From the NCBI GenBank assembly GCA_019914945.1, contig CM034110.1, forward strand, positions 10,332,808 to 10,396,807: a stretch of 64,000 nt of DNA, in the 5' to 3' direction. Source of the stretch: Typha latifolia. Taxonomy: Eukaryota; Streptophyta; Magnoliopsida; Poales; Typhaceae. This document shows, piece after piece, positions 55,717 to 64,000 of this stretch; the stretch's first letter is position 1, and each line of letters starts with the position of its first letter. The notes below the pieces were generated by a model. It was given only the letters and a program-made list of their open reading frames with translations, was not told the DNA's origin and ran no database searches. The position numbers and the translations under genes were made by a program.

Positions 55717-57034
55717 ATGGATGGGAGCGGGAGGAAGAAGAAGGGGTGCGAGCTGTGCTCGGGGGTGGCGCGGATGTACTGCGAGTCGGATGAGGCGATG
55801 CTGTGCTGGGACTGCGACTCCAGGGTCCACGGCGCCAACTTCCTCGTCGCGCGCCATTCTCGTGTCCTCCTCTGCCGCACGTGCCAGTCACCGACACCGT
55901 GGCGCGCCTCAGGCGCTCGTCTCGGTCCCACCGTCTCGCTCTGCGAGCGGTGCTGCCCCAGAAGAGACGATGAGGCAGAAGGAGGTGCCGGCGAGGAGGA
56001 GGAGGAGGGGGAGGAAGAAGAAGTTGAATCAGAGGAAGAGGAGGAAGAGGAGGAGGACATGGAGGAGGGAGATGGGGAGAACCAGGTGGTGCCGTGGTCA
56101 CCGCCGCCTCCGGTGGCGAGTTCCTCGAGCTCTAGCAGCAGCGAGGAATCGTCGATCCGGATCGAGTGCCAAAGAAGTGGAGCGAGGGGGTCGTCATCGT
56201 TGAAGCGGATGCGAGATAATGCTGATCTCGCCTCCCAGTCCCAGGTAGAAGACCGCCTCATCTTCATCTTCTTCTCTACTTCTCTAGATTATTTTGATTT
56301 ATTTTTCTTCCTTATACCCTTACGGCTTTTGCCTTTGAAAGATGGTTCCGATCTATTTCATCCATATATTCCTCTTCTTGAACTCGAAAATTGAAAACAA
56401 AACCCTACGGGGAAAGAAATATGATGATTTGTTACGTTTTTGCCTCATTGTCTACAAGCTGTTTTACTCAGAAATTTTATATATATAAGAAATCTCCTTG
56501 AATTATTTTCTTATATTTTCCCTTCTTTTTTCTCAGTTTCATCGTTCTATTAGTTTGAATGAGAAAACGAATAATAATGTAGTTTATTTCGAAGAATTAA
56601 ACGCGCCGTCAGATAGTAATTCCATGATCGAAGTTCCAATTTATAGGCATTTTTCCTCTTCAATTCAGTAATCTAAATCTTACATACCTGCGTTTCTTGT
56701 TTGCCCCCCCCCCCCCCCCATCCCGGGATCTAGAATGCTATGTGACTCTGACGGTTAAGATTCTGCTGCGTCGTCACAGGTCGATCACCCCTCTTCCTCG
56801 TCGCAATCGCAGCGGAACCACTTCTGGTCGGCCGGTCCGCCGTTTCCAGCTCTTGCCAGAGAGGACGATGAGGCTACATCGAGCATCTTCCGGTTTCCCA
56901 AGGACCGGAAGAGATCACCTGGCCATCTGTTCCGTCCAGCTCCGGCTCAACCTGGTGTCTTGTCCACAAGGCCTCAGAGGAGCAGCAGTGAGCCGTCTAT
57001 CTCGTTTGGAGGGCCCGTCTCAACCACTCAGTAA
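55717..57034 (+). CDS. B-box zinc-finger protein, BBX28/BBX29 type
   Basis: Exons 55717-56244 and 56780-57034 give 260 residues. One B-box is present with ligands C11, C14, C22, D25, C30, C33, H38 and H47 (KKGCELCSGVARMYCESDEA, then LCWDCDSRVHGANFLVARH). A second cysteine-rich segment, LLCRTCQSPTPWRASG through SLCERC, is the degenerate region typical of BBX28/29. A long Glu-rich tract follows (about residues 88-125), then ENQVVPWSPPPP. There is no CCT domain, so it belongs to structural group V. Arabidopsis members act in light signalling and flowering by sequestering HY5 or CO; the role here is inferred. The stop TAA at 57032 overlaps a good splice donor, so a second C-terminus is possible. 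Confidence 0.87.
56704..56719. repeat. Poly-C run of 16
   Basis: Sixteen consecutive C in the BBX intron, about 60 bases before its acceptor. Confidence 0.9.
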
Positions 57035-60000
57035 GTCTAACCTCTTCCATTCATCCACTATAACGCTATTCTCATTATAGACATCCCCACTCTGTTTTCC
57101 TTCATCCCCTTCATGCATAATGCATAATGCTATTCTCACTCTAATAACTTTTTGTCCATCTATTTACTGTCTACATGTTTGTGTTCTGATGATGAAGTTG
57201 AAAACTCATATTGGCGATTTCTTCTGTGTACATCCACCCATAATGTACTATATTAACCATATCAATTTTAATTTTTGCTTAGACAAGTTCGTTTGGAGGA
57301 CCGAACTCTGATTTGTTTGACCCATCTACTTCCATTGCTTATATCATGTGGACTAGCTGAACATTGAGTTTGCTGATAATTCCGCAACTCAATTATTTGT
57401 CGATAAGACTAATTTGTACCAATACTTAATGCCATCTTTGATTCATTTTGCATGTACCAGTGGGTGCATTCTTATGTTAGATCTTTTGTGAATTTATGAT
57501 TGGCTTTCAAACTCCAATGAAAATATGACAATTTCTTTGAGCTACACAGTTTTACATTTGGAGCCATTTTCATCTAATCCAGAAATCATAAGTGAAGAGC
57601 ATATAATGAAAAATAGATTGAAAAGAACAGATATATACTATTAGGTATGAGTCCACCAGATTATTTTAGTTCAATAGGGATTCAATGTGTCTGTTTCATT
57701 TGTTCGAGCTCTCTTCTTTCTTTAACAAGTGATATTAGAACTCATTGTTGGAAAGTCTAGAGCTATTTTTTACAGCAGATCAGCTGCACTAGGCTCCCAG
57801 CCACCCACCAATATACGGTGAAAGAGATCCTCACCCTTATCCCCATTACTAGGCTATTGCCGTTGCATTGTCAAGCTGCATGTAAGAAAAAGTTTGATAG
57901 CTCTTTTATAAACATGTGGCTGCTGAGGTGAAGTCAGTGAGTGGAACTAGAATCTAGTCCTGATATCAGGTTTGCTTAGATAGACAAAAAATTGATGCGC
58001 TCTTGCTGCTGCTCATAGATATCATCTGCTCCATTTAGGGCTAGTATGGGACAAGTGTGCATGGGAGATTGCCTTTTGTGTATTACTAGAAATTTCAAAC
58101 ACCCTTTCTTTTGGTCAGCTGATTATAATTGATTAAGCATTGAAGTTATTTTACTGGAGCATTACTCACAAATAGGGGGGCTAACGATCCAATAATTTAT
58201 TGATGCACTAAATAGATGGTCTATCTTTTGTAGCGAAACAGATAATAGGGAAGGGCATCTGAGTATTCTGGCTATTGTTAGCCTAATACATTTCTATCAT
58301 AACAATATTCATAATAGGAAAGGTGTGTCTTGTGCAGAATTAAATGCGTAGTTTTGTATATGATGCTGAGTTTTCTGTAATATCATTTTATTAAAGCAAC
58401 ATAAATGGTAGGCTGTAGAAATTGCTGCTGTGTTTAGTTTCATATCTAATGCTAAATTTTCTATGATGCAGCTTTGTTGGAGGAACTTAAGGATGAACTA
58501 AAGATACAGCTAACTACAGCTTATTCAGTAGCTAACTCAAACACCTGGAAAGAAGAAGTTTTGAATTATGCTTCCGTTGAGACAAGTTTTATGTCTGTAC
58601 CCAAAATTGTTTACAGGGGAAAAACTTTGCTTGGTGGTTGTGTTGTTTGTTTGATTGTCTAGGAAACAATTGTTTGTATTTACATACAGATCTTGGATGT
58701 GTAAATGCTACGGATAATTGTTGGGTTCTCTTAAAAAAAAATGTTGGTCTCTCTCCCTCTCTCTCTCTCTCTCATATTTTTAAATTTCTCGCGTTGAAGC
58801 ATGAGTCGGACAAGTACCTCCTAGACGTCTAAGTTGAGGGAACATTATTAATTCACAGACATGGAGATTGCGACTAGGTTGCAATTTGCACTCACTAGTA
58901 GAACAATAGCGTACTGCGAGAGCACCAGAAAAAAAAAGTTTCTCATATGTAAAACTTATTAGTGTCATGAGGATGACGAGGTAGAGTTGTGTTCCTTACT
59001 GGTTGGATGTCATCTCTTACTGGTTGAATGTCACACCAAATTGATCGATTGCAGAAGTACCCATGTGATTGATATGATCTATAGCCTTTATTTATAAGAA
59101 GAGAGATGTAATTCTTCACGTTTTTCTCTTGTACTGCACCTATAATTTGAAGTAGTGCACAAATTTAAATGCGCAATAAAAGTGAAAGCCCAAGCCTGTT
59201 CCTCTTATAGAAGATCAAAAAGCCCAAAAAGGTTGTGAAGAGAGAGAGCTACGAATCCGAAAAAGGCCACGTTATACTCTGCTACTATCAGGTTCATGTG
59301 CGTAGTTCACAGATTATTTAAAAACTAGATTGTTTCACAAACACTTAATTGGATAACTTATCAGATGGTACCAGACTACTACTGGTAGTTAATGCTAATA
59401 ATTGTATCAACCTCTTCCATGCATTTCCAACGAAGCAACTGAGCGTCGTGTAAGCCCCAGGTTTGACTAGCTGATCGAAGAATGAATAAGGGTTGCATTT
59501 AAGAACGCATATAGAAACAAAATTCACAGTACAAAATTGTGATCGAGCCTAAAAGGTATCTTGATCTCTACTTGGGGGAAAAAAAAGTATCTTGATCATA
59601 GCTCTTGTCAAGGCTTTAAGAGAAATAGTATGTCAAAGATTCAGCTCCTCCTGGGTCTAGAGATGGGGATAGAAAGTAGAATGACGAGCAGTCGTTGAAT
59701 CCTTTATTTATAGCCTTTTTAGAACTTTGAGTAATTGTTTCTTGGTTTAACCCTACTATAAGTTTATTAGAGGTTTGAATATTTTTTAATTCCACCCGTC
59801 TTGGTCGGCGCCGTGCAACGAATGTCGTTTGCAAGCAAGCAAGTGGATGGTCTTTGAACCGTTCTTATGGAGCCGGCTGCTATCTATCACTCCTTTGTGG
59901 TAAAAGAGACGAACGTAGTAACTGCTTCCAACTAACCTTCCAAGTTGCTGCAAACCCAAGAGAAGCAAAATAAGAGAGTAGAAGTCGATTCGGGGTAATG

Positions 60001-60198
60001 TATATATATCAACATACACAGGAACTTAATGAGAAAAGGACTTCTCATAAGAGCTATTCAATGGCGACACCAGAATGCAACCGTCCCTGATTAATGGCAC
60101 AAGTCATGGCATTTAAGATTGATCCACCTTTTTGTTTGTATTTTGTTTGCAATTCTATCTCTATCTCTCTCTGCAGGCCTTCCATGCTAATTTTAGAC
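57035..60198. other. BBX 3' region and promoter of the lectin kinase
   Basis: A possible BBX 3' exon begins after an acceptor at 58471 (GATGCAG). The frame from there is open for 60 codons in one phase but has no recognised domain. Between 58800 and 60070 nothing coding is supported. A polypyrimidine tract with GCAG at about 60155-60176 looks like the 3' end of a leader intron of the downstream kinase gene. Confidence 0.45.
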
Positions 60199-62685
60199 AT
60201 GGCTTCTCGAGGAACTCAACACCTTCATCCTCATTTCCTCCTCATCCTCTTTCTCTCATTCTCTCTTAACGCCAGCCTCTCCTTCGCCGCCAGCTTCATA
60301 TCTGTCGATCAGCCTCTCTCCGGAAGCAATACCATCGTTTCTCAAGGTGGCAACTTTGTGATGGGATTCTTCATACCAGGTGATAAATCCTCTCAGAACT
60401 ACTACATGGGAATCTGGTACAAGAAAGTCTCCAAGCTCACACCTGTCTGGGTAGCAAACAGGGAGACACCCATATCAGACCCTGATTCCTCTGAGATCAG
60501 AGTATCCACTGATGGCAATCTTGTCCTCATCAACCAGCACAAGAACCAAATTTGGTCTACCAATATAAGCTCCATACCGTCCAACTCCACAAATATTGTT
60601 GAGATCCAAGACACTGGGAACCTCGTTTTGAGAGATGGGTTCAAGCCATCCAAGGTCTACTGGCAGAGCATGGATCATCCAACCGACACGTGGCTTCCTG
60701 GCGGCAAGCTTGGGAGGAACAAATTAACTGGGGAGAGGCAGATCATTACCTCTTGGAAGAACTCTAATGACCCTGCTCCTGGGCTATTCTCCCTTGAGAT
60801 AGACCCAAATGGGTCTAGCCAATATTTCATATACTGGAATAAAACTCGGGAATTCTGGACCAGTGGAGAGTGGAACGGCAATATATTCACCAACGTCCCT
60901 GAGATGCTCTCACACTACATCTACAACTTTGAATTCGTGTCCAACGACAACACGAGCTACTTCACCTATTCCCTTCAAGATGATACGGTCATCTCGAGAT
61001 TTATCATGGATATTTCGGGACAAATAAAGCAGCTAACTTGGGTGGAGGGATACCAGCAATGGATACTCTTCTGGTCTCAGCCGAAACAACAGTGTGATGC
61101 GTATGCTCTATGTGGGCCTTTTGGCGTCTGCAATGAGAGGAGCTTTGCCTTCTGCAGCTGCGTCCAAGGTTTCAGCGAAGCCTCCCCGGCGGACTGGGAA
61201 CTGAACGATCATAGCCGCGGGTGTCGGAGGAACGCACCGTTGCAATGCGCTACTAATAGCTCAGCGAACGGCCCGAAAGATGGATTCTTTCCAATGCCAG
61301 GTGCTAGCTCAGTGGATACTCCACATTCTTTACCAGCTGCTACTGTTGAAGACTGCGAATTAGCTTGCTTGAGGAACTGCTCTTGTACTGCTTATTCTCA
61401 CGGCATTACTGGGTGCTCTATGTGGTACGGAGATCTGCTTAGCTTGCAGCAAAAGTCGGATGGATCGAGTGGAGAGACTATTTACCTTCGTCTCGCTGCT
61501 TCGGAATTATCGCAGCATTCCGAAAGCAAGGAGGGAGCGATGAAGTGGGTTGTGCTAGGCTCAGTGCTAGGCAGTTTAGCTTGCTTGGCCATCGTCTTCA
61601 CCCTGGTCTGGGTATACCGGTGGAGGAAAAGAATGGCGACTGCTACTACTTGTACCAGTACAGTAACAGAGGGAAATCTGATGGTGTTTCGGTATAGTGA
61701 GTTGCAGAGAATGACCAAGAACTTCTCTGAGAAGTTAGGGGGAGGAAGCTTTGGGTCTGTATACAAAGGGATGCTACCGGAGGGCAGCACCATTGCGGTG
61801 AAGAAGCTGGAAGGCCTTGTCTGTGTGGGCGAGAAGCAATTCCGCAACGAGGTGAGCACGGTGGGATCAACTCATCATGTAAACTTAGTCCGCCTTCGCG
61901 GGTTTTGCTCCCAAGGCGCCCATAGATTGCTGGTGTACGACTACATGCCCAAAGGTTCTCTAGGCGCGCAGCTGTTCAGAAACAGCAGCTCCATGGTCTT
62001 GGACTGGAACAAAAGGTATCAGATTGCACTCGGTGCTGCAAGAGGACTAGCTTATCTCCACGACAACTGCAGGGACCGCATCATACACTGCGACATCAAG
62101 CCAGAGAACATCCTTCTGGATGAATCCTTCGTGCCTAAAGTCGCGGATTTCGGTCTAGCGAAACTCCTGGGCAGAGACTACAGTAGAGTTCTGACCACAA
62201 TGAGAGGGACCATTGGCTATCTTGCACCGGAGTGGATCTCAGGTGTGGCTATCACTGCGAAGGCTGATGTGTATAGCTACGGGATGGTGCTCTTGGAGAT
62301 TATATCTGGTACTAGGAACATGCAACAGTGTGAGGAGGGAAGGACGAGTTGTTTCCCTTTACTAGCTGCAAACAGAGTTAACGAAAGGGATGTGGTCGGC
62401 TTGCTGGATCATCGGCTTCAGGGTGACGCCAACCTGGAAGAGCTCGATCGAGCCTGCAAAGTTGCTTGTTGGTGCATTCAGGATAATGAAGTCGATCGGC
62501 CATCCATGGGGCAGGTTGTTCAGATTCTAGAGGGCGTTATACAAGTTGACATGCCTCCCATCCCCAGGTCTCTTCAATTGTTTGCAGAGTCTCCGGAGAC
62601 TATGGTTTTCTTCTCAGATTCTTCTTCAGGCCAGCAAATTTACCCAATGGAAAGTAGGACCAGCTTTTCTGCTCCTCAAATATAG
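60199..62685 (+). CDS. G-type lectin S-receptor-like Ser/Thr kinase (SD2 type)
   Basis: An intronless frame of 828 residues from the chosen start, the length of Arabidopsis At2g19130. Signal peptide about 1-30 (HFLLILFLSFSLNASLSFA). Then comes a bulb-type mannose lectin (GGNFVMGFFIPG, YMGIWYKKV, VWVANRETP), S-locus region, EGF-like segment CDAYALCGPFGVC, and PAN domain with DCELACLRNCSCTAYSHG. The membrane helix is about 450-472, WVVLGSVLGSLACLAIVFTL. Kinase: LGGGSFGSVYKG (513-524), K535, HCDIKPENILLD (D632, non-RD), DFG (650-652), RGTIGYLAPEW. It should be a plasma-membrane receptor kinase, likely in immunity or stress; the ligand is unknown. An upstream in-frame ATG (60094) was rejected because a probable leader-intron acceptor (CTCTGCAG) lies between it and 60199. 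Confidence 0.94.
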   Translation: MASRGTQHLHPHFLLILFLSFSLNASLSFAASFISVDQPLSGSNTIVSQGGNFVMGFFIPGDKSSQNYYMGIWYKKVSKLTPVWVANRETPISDPDSSEIRVSTDGNLVLINQHKNQIWSTNISSIPSNSTNIVEIQDTGNLVLRDGFKPSKVYWQSMDHPTDTWLPGGKLGRNKLTGERQIITSWKNSNDPAPGLFSLEIDPNGSSQYFIYWNKTREFWTSGEWNGNIFTNVPEMLSHYIYNFEFVSNDNTSYFTYSLQDDTVISRFIMDISGQIKQLTWVEGYQQWILFWSQPKQQCDAYALCGPFGVCNERSFAFCSCVQGFSEASPADWELNDHSRGCRRNAPLQCATNSSANGPKDGFFPMPGASSVDTPHSLPAATVEDCELACLRNCSCTAYSHGITGCSMWYGDLLSLQQKSDGSSGETIYLRLAASELSQHSESKEGAMKWVVLGSVLGSLACLAIVFTLVWVYRWRKRMATATTCTSTVTEGNLMVFRYSELQRMTKNFSEKLGGGSFGSVYKGMLPEGSTIAVKKLEGLVCVGEKQFRNEVSTVGSTHHVNLVRLRGFCSQGAHRLLVYDYMPKGSLGAQLFRNSSSMVLDWNKRYQIALGAARGLAYLHDNCRDRIIHCDIKPENILLDESFVPKVADFGLAKLLGRDYSRVLTTMRGTIGYLAPEWISGVAITAKADVYSYGMVLLEIISGTRNMQQCEEGRTSCFPLLAANRVNERDVVGLLDHRLQGDANLEELDRACKVACWCIQDNEVDRPSMGQVVQILEGVIQVDMPPIPRSLQLFAESPETMVFFSDSSSGQQIYPMESRTSFSAPQI

Positions 62686-63006
62686 ATAGATTTCTAAGAA
62701 GCATACACACACACACACATATATATTCATCTCATACTATGTCATTAGGCTGCAAACATTCATTGAGAAGCTGAATGTTGTCTTAGGTTTTTCATTTTTG
62801 TTGGATCCCAAGTCCGAGAAGACAAAATTTACAATACCTTGTTGAATCTCACTAATTGCGGTAAAGCACGTATATCAAAGACATCTTCAAAATAATAGCG
62901 TATTTTATTTTCTGAACAGTAATAAATCACATAATTCCAGGGAGCAAACAATATTTCATCTGATAAAGTAATATCACATATAATCTAGTGGAACACAAAC
63001 AATATT
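62686..63006. other. Lectin kinase 3' flank
   Basis: Contains a short (CA)n/(TA)n run at 62705-62726 and AT-rich 3' untranslated sequence. No gene seen. Confidence 0.5.
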
Positions 63007-64000
63007 TCATCTGATAAAGTAGTACATTAGACTTGGATATATATATATATATCTAATTATGTCGTTTCCACGGTAGATAATGTTCGCACTAATGGAAATG
63101 TCAAACTCTTCCAAGACAGGAGCAACATTCAAGATAGAAGCCAAATAGATAATGCTGTCACTAATTTCTTGCATTCCAAAAATTCTCAACTTCAACTTCA
63201 AATGTCTTGGATGAATAAATATACTTAAGTTTTTTGGAATAAGACCACAGGAAACGGACAAAAATTAAAAAAGAAAAAGAAAAAGAATAAGCTCTTTGCA
63301 TGGCTGGCTCACAATTAAATTGCATAGTTGATGAAGATATAACAAGAAAGATCTTCGAGAAGCCATAGTTTTCCAACGGATGCACAAGTCTAGAGATTCG
63401 AGATTAGGCAGAACACCTGAAAGCATATATAGCAAGGACGTATTTCAAAGAGAGAAGAATATCTTTCAGGAGTTGAGTATAAGCTTTAGTTGGCTGTGAA
63501 GCTTCAAAGAATAAAACATCTATCATATCCCCTCTCTGTATACTTAAAAAGTGGTCAAGTTTACCGGATGGACTTCAATCTTTTTGCAGGAAGGGAGCAG
63601 AATTCAACAAGTAAATACTGTAGCCAGATGACGAAACCCTACTATTCTCATCCACTCCACTCAGACATGTAACTATATATATAGCAGGTACTGAACATCT
63701 TCAGTTACGTCTACGTTAACCAGATCAAATGATTTAAGGTTCGAAAAGCCACCAATTAAACCAGGGGGCAGGAGATGGCTTCTAAGAGCAAAAATTTGAG
63801 CGGAAAACATTTGATAAATGAGGATCCTCCTTGATCAATACTAAATAGCTGACACGGAAAGCTGTATTTCCTGTAAAGCATCAGTATACCTGACTGGTGT
63901 TGCTGACAAATCAAGAACAAGCTCCTTTGACTTTGATGCAACAGCAAATCTAACCCGGATCTATTAAGATGATCACCATGGTCTCGCTATGAAAGGGAGA
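63007..64000 (-). pseudogene. F-box/FBD-LRR-like gene remnant, partial
   Basis: Reading the minus strand from the right edge, short segments appear in the order expected of a plant F-box/FBD-LRR protein: VRFAVASKSKELVLDLS, then KYSFPCQLFSIDQGGSSF, GGFSNLKSFDLVNVDVTED, VLPNLESLDLCIRW (after an acceptor near 63417) and LASILNVAPVLEEFDI. The first and second segments, and the second and third, are in different frames with too little DNA between them for an intron, so at least two frameshifts are present. The F-box itself would lie beyond the window. It may be a pseudogene or a gene with assembly errors. Confidence 0.5.

Noticed and set aside
55502..56267. Long minus-strand frames opposite the BBX gene
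   Set aside because: Shadows created by GC-rich, Glu- and Ser-repeat coding DNA.
60094..60198. Upstream in-frame start for the lectin kinase
   Set aside because: It would place 35 residues before the signal peptide, and a strong intron acceptor sits between the two ATGs.

Overview
The window is nuclear DNA of a flowering plant. Genes are split by many short GT-AG introns, all recognisable families are plant ones (plastid ribosomal protein L24 with a transit peptide, P/U-type cyclin, CRLK, BBX28/29, PUB8, G-type lectin receptor kinase, GH1 beta-glucosidase), and intergenic DNA is AT-rich with many microsatellites. Very GC-rich coding exons (cyclin, PUB8, BBX) beside AT-rich multi-exon genes suggest a monocot, probably not a grass; that part is inference. 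All exon coordinates were read by eye from splice consensus and reading-frame continuity.

Layout. 1-3795 (-): 5' part of a chorein/bridge-like lipid transfer protein gene running off the left edge. 6633-7514 (+): U-type cyclin. 8311-8860 (+): histone H2A. 9207-9290 (+): tRNA-Leu(CAA). 9863-11749 (-): plastid ribosomal protein L24. 12438-16258 (-): CRLK-type receptor kinase. 19017-19357 (-): DPM2. 20289-21761 (-): ORRM2-like organelle RRM protein. 22833-26720 (+): GH1 beta-glucosidase. 28726-31278 (-): uncharacterised protein with one C-terminal membrane segment. 33728-36516 (-): FQR1-type quinone reductase. 37133-37926: non-autonomous hAT transposon with a perfect 8-bp target duplication. 41660-42775 (-): PUB8-like U-box protein. 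46741-47097 and 52991-53356 (+): two KIC/PBP1-like EF-hand paralogues flanking, at 49240-51442 (-), a receptor kinase that has lost its ectodomain. 55717-57034 (+): BBX28/29-like B-box protein. 60199-62685 (+): intact intronless G-type lectin receptor kinase. 63007-64000 (-): decayed F-box/FBD-LRR gene at the right edge.

The genes do not form a pathway; this is an ordinary gene-rich euchromatic interval mixing housekeeping genes (H2A, L24, DPM2, FQR1) with signalling genes (three receptor-like kinases, two calcium sensors, U-box, B-box).

I found no convincing undescribed multi-gene system. The most interesting points are gene-structure details: a stop codon lying inside a splice donor in the BBX gene, a strong splice donor 51 nt after the PUB8 stop, two GC-AG introns, the ectodomain-less kinase, the hAT element carrying a gene-like segment and a decayed relative of it in an intron, a possible antisense gene start at the 3' end of the beta-glucosidase, and an uncharacterised membrane protein.
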